Of a stretch of DNA of 64,000 nucleotides, positions 12,361-23,887 are shown in pieces. This stretch comes from Clavelina lepadiformis. Lineage: Eukaryota; Chordata; Ascidiacea; Aplousobranchia; Clavelinidae. How positions within the stretch are numbered: the first letter of the stretch is position 1; each line of letters starts with the position of its first letter. A model generated the notes under the pieces. The model made no database searches. It was not told the origin of the DNA and saw only the letters and a program-made list of their open reading frames with translations. A program made the translations under genes and the position numbers. The stretch spans positions 19,848,479 to 19,912,478 of the forward strand of contig NC_135243.1 in assembly GCF_947623445.1 (NCBI RefSeq). Reading direction: 5' to 3'.

Positions 12361-13649
12361 ATGGAAGAATTACTCAGAGAAGAGTTCGGTTGCAAAGAAA
12401 TCAGATCAATTGCTGGAAAATCAGGAGGCCTTAACAGCGACGGTAGCGTATATTCATTAGACGGCGAAAAAGTTTTTGTTAAACGAAATTCAGCTGAAGG
12501 GTCGAGGTGAGATTGCAGATTTCTACTGTGTAAGCTGCAAAGTACATCAAGGATATGTACAGTAAATGGCCTATCGAGACATTTCGTATGTGGTCTTCGT
12601 GAAATGGCATGAATTTTCTGCTTTTGTAAAGTTATTGAGTAAGGGCTGTGAGGCCATGGGGATGTTGGTTTTACTTACATTGTTTCACGCAGAACAATGT
12701 ACGAAGGAGAATACCTCAGTCTAACAAAACTTGATCAAACTCAAGTTATAAAAGTACCCAAACCAATCAAGTTATTCAATCGTGGCAATATGACCTTCTT
12801 TGTAATGGAATATCTTCCCTTTTATTCATTACGTCATGAAAAGGCAGGAAGTATGCGAAATCTGATACGTTTTATAATGTTTGGCTTAAAGTTACTTTGT
12901 ATAGAACAAGCGTTTATGTTGAAAATATTACATGTTCGCTCGTTTTCATTTTAAAAGTCTGATGTGAGGGATTTTATGGCAAGTTTCAAAATAAGAAACA
13001 CTTTAAGCATTTGCCTATATTTTTAGGTCTCGGAGAAAAACTGGCTCAGCTGCATCTCTACAATCAAAATTTGGGTTTACTAGCCGCCAAAAATCAATGT
13101 TTTGTGGGTAAATCAACTCAATATGTTGATAAGTTTGGGTTCGATGCGGCAACCTGTTGTGGATTCATTCCAATGAGCAATGAATGGAACGAAAATTGGT
13201 TAACGTTTTATGCGACAAACCGATTGAAAGCACAAATTGATCTGGTTGTTTCTACATATCAAGCCCACGACGTGGCCAATTTGTGGTCTGAAGTGGAATG
13301 GATTTTACCAAAGCTTTTTCCAGTTGACTTGAAAATCACACCATCTTTACTTCATGGTGACTTTTGGGAAGATAACGTTGGAATAATTGGCGATGAACCT
13401 TGTGTGTTTGACCCTGGGTCTTACTATGGCCATTCCGAATTCGATCTTGCGCTTTCTCGACTTAATGATGGGTTTCCTCCGGGTTTTTATGAAGCTTACC
13501 ATAAACTTATACCAAAACAACCGGGGTTCGAGAATCGTCAGAAAGCTTACATGTTATTTCATACGCTGAACCGATGGAATCACTTTGGTAGTGGTTACAA
13601 AGAACGGGCCGTCACATTAATGAAAACATTGTTGAGGACAAATCTTTAA
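12361..13649 (+). CDS. fructosamine-3-kinase family, copy 2
   Basis: Exons 12361-12506, 12693-12850 and 13027-13649 give 308 residues. The P-loop region is GGLNSDGSVYSLDG and the ATP lysine is in VFVKRN. MYEGEYLSLTKL opens exon 2. The catalytic loop is HGDFWEDN and the metal site FDPGSYYGHSEFD. CCGFIP and NEWNENWLTFYA are hallmarks shared with vertebrate FN3K. Introns are short (186 and 176 bases). The residue aligned with the redox cysteine of human FN3K is leucine. An upstream in-frame ATG at 12319 exists, but the start at 12361 matches MEELL of the sister genes. It is probably an active ketosamine kinase by conserved residues; the substrate is not known. Confidence 0.88.
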
Positions 13650-15185
13650 TAATTTGTAATTGATAACTCTATTAATCATTAGAGAGGTTTACTGTAAACT
13701 AATGGTAAACTTTTCCCTCGATTTTCGGAGGGCTGATTCAGCTCATGGAACAGTATATGCCCCTACAAAGCAAAATGTGTCCTTTGTATTTGATGAAGCT
13801 TAAGTATATTACATTATAAGTATTAAGTACATGCTCAAAGAAGGCCAAATTAAAAAACAAAATTTGAAACCATTTAATCTGCTTGTTGGTTAAGCAATAG
13901 AATTACAATCGCCGACATGGATATTATATAGTGCCTTATGCTGGCATCGTAATGGACTGGTATTACTTACTGATATGATATACGTCTTGCCATGCACTTG
14001 TCAAGAGCTCAACCTTATTGTCTGCAAGTGCTAAGTACGACAATCTTTCCATCGTGTATGTTTTACCTTTTACGAAGTTTTATTTGTATTCGAACAAATA
14101 TACTTTGTGGCTACAAACCAAGGTTTGGGCTGTTTCTGGTTTGCATTACGGCTAAGACTAACTATAAAAGTTATTTCTCACGAGATATTTTTTAATACGC
14201 TGTACATATATACAGTATGCACGAGCTTGTGTTCGAATTCATTAAAGTGAGCAGGAAGTCCAAAAACAAGATGGCGTTAAATCAACGAAGTCACTATTTC
14301 ACCGGTATTAAGTAGGTCACACAGCCCGTTGTTAAAGATAGGCGACTAGGTTAGAAAAATGGACGTACAAAAAGTGTATTATAGGTTTTATTGGATTTAA
14401 AGTCAGGTTAGAAAATAGATTTAGTTTGCTATGTTTTATCAGTTAAGTAAGGTTAAGAAGAAACAGTGAAAACGAGCTTCGAACGCACGATTTTTTCCGG
14501 TTAAATTTTTCAGGTTAAATCAGAGTAGTTGTCAGTTAGTACACTGGAGAAAGGACTTTTACTAAAATGTATTACTAATAATGGTACACAAAACGGTTCA
14601 ATGATGTATTTCTTTTAATTAAATGCATTCAATCTTGTAACAGTCCACATCTTCACACATATTGCCCTAAACACGCAATTCCGTTGATACATGATATTTA
14701 TCTCTAGCTATGTAGGCTAATTACATCACACTTTATATGTCCTGTTTACAATGTAAGCTCATTGTGAAGAAACGCAAATATTTATTCTTGTACTTTCCGT
14801 TGATTTGTTTTTTTTTGTACATTTAATTGTAATAATTTAACCTCCTATAAAATACAAGTTTGGTATTGGAAAAAATGGTGTTGTTTCACAGTTAATTAAA
14901 TATGTAAAATATCCTTTATGAAATGAAAGTCATAAGCAGTACACTGTATGTGTAATATGCAAAACAACACAGAAAACACAACCATAACAAAAAAATTAAA
15001 GCTGCGACCAAGCAGAAACTGCCGTGAGTATGTTCATTGCAAGTGCTAGTGTAACAGTACTAAAGCATTTCTATCACGACCAAATGGTAGGCAGGTGATT
15101 AGTGGCAGGTAATGTTTATGTTCAGCATGGGAATTTTACGGATGACAATACATAAAGTGGTAAAGCATTCCTGTTTTCTCTGATA
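13650..15185. other. intergenic, no gene seen
   Basis: AT-rich, with only short frames on either strand and no recognised repeat boundary. Confidence 0.4.
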
Positions 15186-15368
15186 CCGGTGTAGCGTCTC
15201 GCTTGCCGTTGCCACTTTAAGAAGGCGCCACAAACGTAAAATCTACGCAGCCTATTTGTATAGTAGGCCTATATGTACACCACTATAAGCAATTACCACC
15301 GAGATGTGAGTCGGCCACATACCTTTTGATATTATTAAAGTGGCAGGTGTGCCCAATCGCTACACCGG
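15186..15368. repeat. fold-back MITE-like element, 183 bp
   Basis: The ends are imperfect inverted repeats of about 35 bases. The left end begins CCGGTGTAGCG and contains TGCCACTTTAA; the right end contains TTAAAGTGGCA and finishes CGCTACACCGG. There is no coding capacity. A target-site duplication is not clear (TA on the left, AC on the right), so the superfamily is unassigned. Confidence 0.55.
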
Positions 15369-15752
15369 ACTAAGCTGGAGACAACTGCCAAGACTGAACC
15401 GTACTGCAAGTTAGCATGTACGTTAACCAGTACAAATACACCAACGGCAGGCTATAGTCTATTTAAAGCTTTATTAACACAGTGTTCCTGTTATACACTT
15501 ATAAGTACGCTGTTATTACTGTATACCTGTTTTTCTTCACTTGTCTGTTACAGGAAACATGTATTCATACTTGATTCAAATACCTGGATCATCCCTACTG
15601 TTTCTTTTATTGTGAAATAATAAGAACAGGCATCCTCGTCATATTAAGCGATGACTACGCGTTTTTCCACATATTTGTGGCAATAACTACTTAACCACTA
15701 TATGTTGCTACAAATCCTTTCATGTAGTGGTTTTATGTTTACTGATAACGAC

Positions 15753-15830
15753 TCTTTGATGTAAGGCCTACTTGTTTTTGGACTTACATCAAAGATTATG
15801 CCATAACCAATTTCAAAACTCAAATTGGTT
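15753..15830. repeat. two adjacent perfect hairpins
   Basis: TCTTTGATGTAAG at 15753-15765 is perfectly inverted at 15783-15795 with a 17-base loop. Immediately after, AACCAATTT at 15805-15813 is inverted at 15822-15830 with an 8-base loop. They may be the remains of a fold-back element or structured RNA. There is no gene nearby. Confidence 0.5.
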
Positions 15831-16265
15831 CCATAACAGCAAACAACTGAATTTACTGCACTGCTAAATGATCCTCAACCCGTGTCAACGTAACCGAAAA
15901 TAGTTGTATAAAAGCAAAACCCATGTGTTATACATGCGTCTGTCATGCAACATTGAGTCAAAGAAACTTTACAAACTATGCAAAAAGCACCAGTCATTGC
16001 GTTACTTTCAGAGTTACTAAGATCTTTTACAGCAATTGATTATCAGGATAATGTGCCTAGTTTTTATAATTTTATTATGCATTCGAATTAAAATCGCTTC
16101 ATGTTTTTTGATGAGTAACGCTACGCATTTTATCGTTATGAACAAGATGCTGAAATATAAAGCTGCTAATTGCAGAATATATCATGAGAGCTTTCCTTCT
16201 TCGTTTTTAAAGCGTCATCACAAAGTTTTCAATTAGGTTGCAATGTGACGATTAAAACGTGTATC
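15831..16265. other. intergenic, no gene seen
   Basis: The frame at 16036-16236 opens with a hydrophobic segment (MIIRIMCLVFIILLCIRIK) but has no other support. Nothing else was recognised. Confidence 0.3.
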
Positions 16266-16273
16266 GATATTAC

Positions 16274-17016
16274 CAGGGCCGGATTTACCAATAGGCTAGA
16301 CAGCCTAGACAGGCTGAAGCCTAGGGCCTTGAAATTGAATTTCGAAGTTTGGGATTGATGCCGATTTAATTGCTCAAGAGTCTAGACTCTAGACTCTAGA
16401 GCAATGGTTCCCAACTTTATCTACTCGCGTACCATTTTTTTGGTTCATGCAGCGTTCTCGTACCACCTACATTGTAGGTGGTCCGACAAAACTCCAGAAT
16501 TCAAAAATAAAGAATGATAGGCAAAATGTTTACTAAAGGCTCGTGAATATTAAACAAAAATTAGTCGAACTTTTACCGCCCTCGCTACAGCATAACTAAC
16601 GTATTACAAAAACTGACTTCAAGGATTTGTTACGTAGTAATTAATGACGTTCTATTTCGTCACAAAGAAACCCTGTTTTACAATCCAATGCGTCAATACC
16701 CTAAGAAATTAGTATTCAGTAGGGAACATAGCATGAAATTTCACACTCTACCTAATTTATGTGAATTAAAATAATGCCGACGACAATAAAAGATCTTTTG
16801 TGATCGTTTGGTGTGAACTTGATACCGTACCACTACGCGTACCATAGTTTGGGAACCACTGGTCTAGAGAATCTATTTTCTATTCATAACTACTGAGTTT
16901 AGTGTTTGTAACTAGTCCTAGTCGTCCTTACTTTTTAGTTGAGACCGATGGCAACCCTTTAATAGGCCTCACAAATGGAATAACCTAGGGCCTCTCATGG
17001 TCTAAATCCGGCCCTG
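16274..17016. mobile_element. hAT MITE, outer element of a nest
   Basis: It begins CAGGGCCGGATTTACC and ends with the inverse (TAAATCCGGCCCTG). It is flanked by an 8-base target-site duplication, GATATTAC (16266-16273) and GATATTAT (17017-17024). The CAGGGCCGG terminus and 8-bp duplication are typical of hAT transposons. It has no transposase. A second hAT element (16402-16861) is inserted inside it; without the insert it is about 275 bp. Confidence 0.85.
16402..16861. mobile_element. hAT MITE nested inside the outer hAT
   Basis: The termini CAATGGTTCCCAAC and GTTTGGGAACCACTG are inverted repeats of the CAGTGGTTCCCAA type. The 8-base duplication is CTCTAGAG (16394-16401) and GTCTAGAG (16862-16869). 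It is 460 bp and non-coding. It must be younger than the outer element at 16274-17016. Internal repeats of GTACCA near each end (CGCGTACCA) extend the inverted structure. Confidence 0.85.
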
Positions 17017-17024
17017 GATATTAT

Positions 17025-18420
17025 AGTCAAATACAAATATGACTTGGCAAGTCATGACTTACAAAATCAACAACTCTGAACTGTTACGATCGTCTAAAAA
17101 TTGAGTGCGAAAACGGAGTGATGAAAGTTTTTAGGCGTTACAGAATGGCACAGTGGGCTTTATGTCAAATGCAACCAAGCTACAGGCTATGTTGTTTTGC
17201 TACAACCTTTACCTTATGTTTTGTTTGGGGGCGAACTTATAGCTTCCGATCCAGTTGTTGTGCGACAAGTTAAATTGCGACGGGTTGATCGGTTTTGTGT
17301 AGTAAAATACAGCAGAGCCTACTGTGTATGCCAAGTAACTTTGCTGATGAAAACAATAAACTTGCCTGTTGGTAATGTGTAGACCTACACAGGACAGTCA
17401 GTCGTCTATAAGGACTGAAGCAATAGAAACGCACATCTCATGTTATGAGTCCACTTATAAGACAGGTTTAATCGTCTTAACTTTCTGACAAAAATGCAAG
17501 GTTCAGTGGACCTTTTTTTTAAGAATAAACCTACGAATTGAAATGTAAAATTATAAATGAAATAATAAATCTGATGAAACAAAATACGTGGACAAAGACG
17601 AATCATAGTTACTATATAACATTTATTGTTGCCATAGGTACGCAAATATTTGTCAACATGTCTCTATTTCAGATCACGTGGTGAAAAGCAAATACAGCAT
17701 ATTCCACAAACATCACCTAAAATGGTTTACCATCACGTAATAATGCAAACAAAATTATGAAGTAGTTAGTCATCATCATTCATCACGTGAGTAAGAAGCT
17801 ACCGATATCAAACATTGTGTGACATCACAACTAGCCTACTGAGGTAAAACAAAGAAAGTGCTGTGGCTGGCATATTTCTCTTGCTTTAGACGGCCAAGGA
17901 GGGCATAATCGTAACATATTATGGAACAATAGAAGTTCGCTTACAAAATTGACTTCAAAAACGATGTAAACCGGACAGAGGGAGTGACGTAGCTTGACAT
18001 ACAGTTTGAAGATTTTGAGATCATAAAGGCAAGTCACCATCATGTAGGACTAGCTAGTATAGCTAAAAAGTCAAGTTTAGTTTAATAAATCATTTTAATT
18101 ACTGCAACAGAAAAAGGTTTTATTTAATAGCAGTTGTTTCTTTTTCAGCTAATAAGTTAAACTTAAGCAACCTGAAAGTAACCTGCTTGATACTGTCTGT
18201 TACAAAACATCATCTAAACTGCTGTAGGCTACACTGCATCTTATTTTGCATCTGAACTAGTCTTCTGTTTGCCGTTGACATTATTGCTATAAGACATATA
18301 TGAATTCGTTAATGCTGTCAGTTTTTACAATTACTGCTAGCTGTTGAGGGATAACGGTTCTAAAGCGTAAGTTGTATGTTAAAACTAATACGTACTGCAG
18401 GTTAATACTGCAACAAAATA
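17025..18420. other. region upstream of the nucleotidyltransferase-TPR gene
   Basis: No exon is supported. Short frames at 17197-17382 (plus) and 17406-18043 (minus) lack family signals. Promoter or 5' UTR sequence for the gene at 18421 may lie in the last few hundred bases, but no TATA box can be called with confidence. Confidence 0.35.
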
Positions 18421-20805
18421 ATGACAATGTCATCACAAAGTATTGACTCATTATGGGAGAAAGAGCTAAGTTTGGCCAAGAAATTAAGAGAATCTTTAGA
18501 TAGGAAAGGCAAGGAGACAAATCCAGAAAAGTCTGCCTTCATTTTCTATCATCTTGGATTGCTTTATGAGGAACGAAGTAAGCAAGATAATTCCGTAAAA
18601 AAGAAACTGAACTTAATCAGAAGCGTGGCGCTGTTAAACGCCGCAGTAACAAGACAACCTGGCAACGAGCAATTCAAACAATCACTGAAAGTTTTCTGCT
18701 CAGATTTGCTGAAAACAGCAAACGCTAACGTACTTGATGCCGATTTGTTGAGAATCGCTGAAAATGTTAAAGAAATGGTCGAAAACATGAGAAAAGAAGC
18801 AAAACAAAACTTGCAGTTGTTAAGAAGGATTCCTTACGAGATCACATATAATGAACAAAAAGAATTGGAAATGGAAAAGGTTTCAAGTATCAAAACAATT
18901 CAAACCCAGATAACTGAACAATACAAAGACATGATGAAATTCCTATCAAGGGAATGTGAGAAAATAATGGGGCATTCTCCTTGCAAATACTCCATTGTCG
19001 GTATGGGTTCTCTGGCTAGATCTGAAATAACTCCTTACTCCGACTTTGAGCACATCATATTGCTTGAAGAAGGAGTGCAGGAAAAAGAAAGCTATTTTGA
19101 AATGTTAGAATACTTTCGTTGGTTCTCTGTCATATTCCAAACAATCATTATCAACTTGGAGGAAACCATTATACCTAACCTTGCCATTCCAAGCTTTAAA
19201 CATGTGGCAAAGCCAGGTGAGAAGGGGTTCTTCGACGCTTACACAAAACGTGGAATTAGTTTTGACGGCCTCATGCCATATGCTTGCCATTTTCCACTGG
19301 GCAGAATGGAAAAGACAATTAAAAAGCAATTTACAACCGAGTTTATTAAGCCTGTGAGTCAAATGTTGAAATTTTTTGAAATGGATGAGGACCTAAAGAA
19401 CGGATACAATATACCTAACGTACTAATGAATATCTGCCAGGTTTACGGAGATGAGCAAATATACCAACAGTTCTCTGATGGCGTTAACCATGTTTTGCAA
19501 AGTAACAAGCCTTCGCACCACCAAAGGGTAATGCAACAACTCAACGAAGATCTAAAAAATTTTGATGCTTTTAAAAGTCTTAATGCGCTTCATGTAAACA
19601 GCAAGTACGACATTAAAAGGCTTGTTTATCGTTCTACGACCCTGTTTGTTGCAGCATTAGGTATGCTGAATTCAATTCATGACGGACCTTCATTTGCGAT
19701 TATCGACCAACTAAATAATAAAGACATAATCGACGATAAAACCGCTCATCTTTTATCATACGCCATTGCTGTAAGCTGCGAAGTACGTCTTAAGGTCTAT
19801 TTGGAAAAAAACTGCCAAGATGATGCTGCAGGTGAAGAACAACTTCATAAATGGAACAGCAATAAGGTGTACGCCAATCTGGTCGAAACTGTTGGAGAAA
19901 AAAGTATGGTGGATTACTTTGGAATCGCATACAATTTGCAAAATGTGCTTAGAACTGAAGATGATTTGAGCAATTTAAAAGTTACCATTAATTTGAAACC
20001 AGTTGACAAATTCAGGATGCTTTACATGCTTCAACTTCGCGACCGCGTCATCTGCGAATGGGAAAGTTATTCTCAAGTTCAACTAGCAAGCACATTGTCC
20101 GAAGATGAACTATGGCTACAAGTGTTCGTGGCACATGCATATTCATTATCGGGTCAGTGCGACAAAGCATTCCACATGTTTCAAGGGTTAGAAGAACGCG
20201 ATATTTACAACCCGGAGTTAAAATGGCACGTAATGTATTACAAAGTATGGTGCTTGTTTAACTTGGATCGCTTTCAAGAAACGCTTCAGTTCATCGGACG
20301 AGTCAAACCTGAAGTTCTTAACTTGAATATATCAGACAGCCGCAAGTATGACCTTCGCAGTGGCCTTGCCGTGATGAGTGGTTGGTGTCATTTTAACTTG
20401 GAAGAATATCAACTTGCAATCGACCAATTTGTAGATTCCTCTGTGCATGCGACTCGTGCCGATCAACGTGATCTGCCAATGAAGGAAATGCGCAGAGCCA
20501 CCTGTTTTCTTGTCATAGGACAGTGTTTGTATAAACTCGGTGATTACGACGCAGCAATAAGTGAAGCAAGGAAAGCTCTTATACATGGTCTACAACACAA
20601 TGCTCCTGTAAATGAAAAATGTAGTTGTTACAACTTATTGGGCGTATGTCACCTTGATAAAGGGGAATACAAAGAAGCATTAAAATATTTCAAAGCAGAA
20701 GTCGCCTTGATGTTTCAGATTGTACCACAAGAGAAACGAGGTTCTGACAAGGATATGAAAGCATGCATAAGCAACATGCTGGTTTGTCAAGAAAAGTTGA
20801 AATAA
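18421..20805 (+). CDS. GlnD-like nucleotidyltransferase (DUF294 type) with TPR repeats
   Basis: A single uninterrupted frame of 794 residues. At 195-211 the motif MGSLARSEITPYSDFEH fits the polymerase-beta superfamily signature (hG[GS] followed by Dh[DE]h), with GS at 196-197 and candidate metal ligands D208 and E210. It is closest to the DUF294 / protein-PII uridylyltransferase N-terminal group. A helical, partly TPR-like region precedes it (about 35-180). The C-terminal 200 residues carry TPR-type helical pairs such as GWCHFNLEEYQLAIDQF, GQCLYKLGDYDAAI and GVCHLDKGEYKEALKYF. No signal peptide or membrane segment is seen, so it is probably cytosolic. An ATG two codons downstream (18427) is an alternative start. 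Proteins of this build occur in several invertebrates; substrate and biological role are unknown. The intron-free form contrasts with its multi-exon neighbours. Confidence 0.85.
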   Translation: MTMSSQSIDSLWEKELSLAKKLRESLDRKGKETNPEKSAFIFYHLGLLYEERSKQDNSVKKKLNLIRSVALLNAAVTRQPGNEQFKQSLKVFCSDLLKTANANVLDADLLRIAENVKEMVENMRKEAKQNLQLLRRIPYEITYNEQKELEMEKVSSIKTIQTQITEQYKDMMKFLSRECEKIMGHSPCKYSIVGMGSLARSEITPYSDFEHIILLEEGVQEKESYFEMLEYFRWFSVIFQTIIINLEETIIPNLAIPSFKHVAKPGEKGFFDAYTKRGISFDGLMPYACHFPLGRMEKTIKKQFTTEFIKPVSQMLKFFEMDEDLKNGYNIPNVLMNICQVYGDEQIYQQFSDGVNHVLQSNKPSHHQRVMQQLNEDLKNFDAFKSLNALHVNSKYDIKRLVYRSTTLFVAALGMLNSIHDGPSFAIIDQLNNKDIIDDKTAHLLSYAIAVSCEVRLKVYLEKNCQDDAAGEEQLHKWNSNKVYANLVETVGEKSMVDYFGIAYNLQNVLRTEDDLSNLKVTINLKPVDKFRMLYMLQLRDRVICEWESYSQVQLASTLSEDELWLQVFVAHAYSLSGQCDKAFHMFQGLEERDIYNPELKWHVMYYKVWCLFNLDRFQETLQFIGRVKPEVLNLNISDSRKYDLRSGLAVMSGWCHFNLEEYQLAIDQFVDSSVHATRADQRDLPMKEMRRATCFLVIGQCLYKLGDYDAAISEARKALIHGLQHNAPVNEKCSCYNLLGVCHLDKGEYKEALKYFKAEVALMFQIVPQEKRGSDKDMKACISNMLVCQEKLK

Positions 20806-22918
20806 AATTTAAAAATTTTGAACATTTTGTAAATTCAGCATGAACTTTGCATTAACATGCATAAAAAAATTAGCAGCTGATATTCAAGAAAAAAATTTAA
20901 ACATTTAACGTTCAGACGTCTTTCACAGATGGTCATATATTCATACATGCGAATATTCTTCATATATATTGTTTTATTTGTGTATGGTTATCTTCGCTTA
21001 TCTAAACAGTAATAATAATAAACACTAATTTGCGTCATAAATACGCCTCTTGTTCTTTTATCGTTCGTTTTTAATGGTTTACAAAGATTTTTCTTTGGGG
21101 TAAATATTTCTTACTACTGGTAAATAACTTTTCTTATATTTACTTTCTTTTGTTGTATAAGTAGAATGTAATGAAGTCACAAAAACAAGTACTGCAAAAT
21201 ACTGCAATTATGTGCATGGCTTTTAACTTTATATATTTGAAATACTCTATGATTGCTAACATTCACAATATCAGATTCAAGACATCACCGGTGAAAGCCC
21301 AAATGAAGCTTACCCGAATGTTGTAACGAAACGTGGGCAGAAACAAAGTTCTGTATTTCACCAGTGGTGCATTGCATCTGATGTTTATACTTGAAAGCTG
21401 CATGTTTTTGGTTGAATTAATTTGTGTTCGTATGCTTCTTCGTTAGTGTTGGAATTTTTATATTTTTGCATTGTTCTTTTTATACAATCAAGTATCTTTT
21501 ATAATTAGAGAAGTGACTATTTTCTTGTAAAGATAAGCGGTCAGTTTAGAAGAATGAGTATGTAAAAAGTTGTTTTTATTTGAGACTTTTTAAATATGTC
21601 TGGGGTAAAATTTCCATGCTTTCCGCTATGGAGTAGGCTACATATGCAACGTTGGATTTTGCAAATATTTCACCATGGCTGTATTGAAACCTAACGGATA
21701 GGTATCGGTACCGCCAAAGATATAGGCTGAAATATTAGAAGTACGTACTCATCATTACAAATGGATTAAACCTACCGTACAGTATCCTTAACCGGCATAG
21801 GTAGATTATACCGGTACAGCATACATGCCCTAAAATTATTGGAATCACAGACATTTTTCGACATTATTAACTCCCAGGCTTTAAGGTTATAGCCTAGGCT
21901 ACAGCCAATACATACATGGCCAGGCTCTATACACGCAATCATTTTTGTTGTAAAAACCTGAAAACCTAACACAACTACCCTAACATCTGCTAGGCTCAAC
22001 ATGCTTTCTTAACCGCAAATAATATTCCTAACCTGAAAAATGCAAATTCTAAAGGCTAAGGCTACTTCTGTTAGGGTTTCACTTTTTACACATTGGAACC
22101 TTCTAAGGAAAGCTCAACAAAATACCTAACAATTCCCCACAATGTGTTTGAAGCGCAAGCGCTCCAACATGCGCAGAATACATTTTAAGCGACCTTGAAG
22201 CGTGAATTTGTATCACATCCTATGTCGCTAGAGGCGCTCAAATCCATTTTCTGTGGGTGGTCTTTTCACTACAAAACAAAATGAAAAGCTGTTACTGACG
22301 TTAAGTGTTAGAAGGGGCCAGAACGCTACACTACACTACACTCGCTACACTGTGGTCGCAACTAACCTTGCAGTAATTAATGGAAAAATTTACATCGGTA
22401 TTTTTAAAGTTGTTTGGAAAGGAATTCACGACCTCTATAGACACAGTGTAGAAACCGAAAAGTAATTTTTAACGGGCCAATGTAAGAAAACCATTTTCCC
22501 ATTTGTTATTTGCGCAACCTGTTCTTTTTTGTGCTGATTGTTGGTAGCAATCTTAAAAATAAAAAGCATTGCGGCATCACGTGCTATTGCAAATAATAAT
22601 CTTCTACAAGAAATTCAACTTGGTATTTAACTCTATACTCAAGTGATAATCCTTTGCGAATGTATTTTAAATAATACAACTTTGTCACAAAACTTGTAAA
22701 AAACACACAAAAAACAAGATTGCGCTGACCTCGATTCCTTATCTTGCTCCTACTTATGGTTAACTTCACGGTAGTGATGGGAACTTGGTATTATTCTACG
22801 TTTTGTATACTTGGTAAGGAGGATTGGTGTTTTTATTGACAGATAATGAGCAACATTGATTTTATTCTACACATGCTCAAATTAATGTTATTAAAGGTTA
22901 AAAGAGCAGAGATCAGCT
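20806..22918. other. 3' flank of the TPR gene and intergenic DNA
   Basis: AATAAA at 21017-21022 is the likely polyadenylation signal of the upstream gene. Beyond it, up to about 22918, I see AT-rich DNA without a supported gene. The segment near 22465 (taacgggccaatgtaag) weakly resembles that near 24187, which suggests an old local duplication. Confidence 0.4.
21017..21022 (+). terminator. AATAAA polyadenylation signal
   Basis: First AATAAA clearly beyond the stop codon of the nucleotidyltransferase-TPR gene, about 210 bases downstream. Confidence 0.45.
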
Positions 22919-22920
22919 TT

Positions 22921-22980
22921 GTGGCTAACCGTAAAAGCGGGACGTTTCCTGAACTGGAGAATTTAGCGTGACATTTGCAT
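22921..22980. repeat. dispersed repeat, copy a
   Basis: About 60 bases beginning gtggctaaccgtaa and containing ctgaactggagaattta. It matches the copy at 23836-23887 in the same orientation, with roughly ten differences by eye. It is part of an unclassified repeat; the ends are not defined. Confidence 0.5.
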
Positions 22981-23404
22981 GTGTTATTTTTGCTTAGTAT
23001 CATTTGATTGAGTTTTATCAACAATTGTTAGAAACATGAATCTTTTTAGCGTCATTCCCAATTTAATTAAATATATCTTGTCAAAATTGTTTGCAATATA
23101 AAAACATTTCTTAAAAATTTTGCTGTTTAACTATTATTTGTCTCCAAAGTATGTATAGGCCTATGTGAAAAAATAGGTACCAGACATTACAGCACACTAT
23201 TGTACCAATGTATAATAAAATGCCTCCAATAAGCAGTTTAAAATGTAAGATTCACAATCTAATTCCGCTGTAAATCTGCTAAAAGCTAAAAACAAGTTAA
23301 CTACACATCATGACTATGTTGCAAACCTTTCGTTATTTTTTGAATAATATACTTTAGGTGCTTGATTAAAGTCTATTATATTGATAAATGAATATCGGTT
23401 GACG

Positions 23405-23560
23405 TATTGGCTCGGTAGCCTAGTGGTTCGAGTGATGGTTTTGTAATAACTGCAGCTCATTGTCTGTGTTCGATACCCAGTACGGCTATACCTTTGTAAT
23501 GCCTTGGGTAAGGCAATTTTTGCAAAAGTAAACCACAAATGAGGTCGAAAAAGTTACATT
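23405..23560 (+). mobile_element. tRNA-derived SINE
   Basis: An internal A box (TAGCCTAGTGG, 23416-23426) and B box (TGTTCGATACC, 23467-23477) are spaced 40 bases apart, as in a tRNA gene. A tRNA-unrelated body follows with the hairpin TGCCTTGGGTAAGGCA, a motif shared by many metazoan SINE tails. The tRNA acceptor stem is not preserved, so this is not a functional tRNA. Boundaries are approximate. Confidence 0.65.
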
Positions 23561-23835
23561 TATCAAGTTTGGGAAAACACATGTCAGAAAATATTAATCT
23601 GATTAATTATTAAAGACTATAACAAATAACCTTTATTTACATTTCACCTTGTCTTTTACATAAAACCAAAAAGACGATTTTTTATGAGAAAGTTTTAGTG
23701 ACTGATGCCCTCAAAAAGAAACACGAAATTTGCAAAACCGAATATCAAGCAAGTACTTGTTATATAAATCTGCATTGCCAATAAACAACAATAATATCAC
23801 AGTATTATCATAAAACAAACTATAGCCGTTACTAT

Positions 23836-23887
23836 GTGACTAGCCGTAAGAGCGGGAAGTTCACTGAACTGGAGAATTTAACGTGAC
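23836..23887. repeat. dispersed repeat, copy b
   Basis: A direct repeat of 22921-22980, sharing ctgaactggagaattta and gcgtgaca-like ends. Confidence 0.5.

Noticed and set aside
19105-19362. Minus-strand frames inside the nucleotidyltransferase-TPR gene
   Set aside because: Antisense shadows of a long, clearly coding frame.
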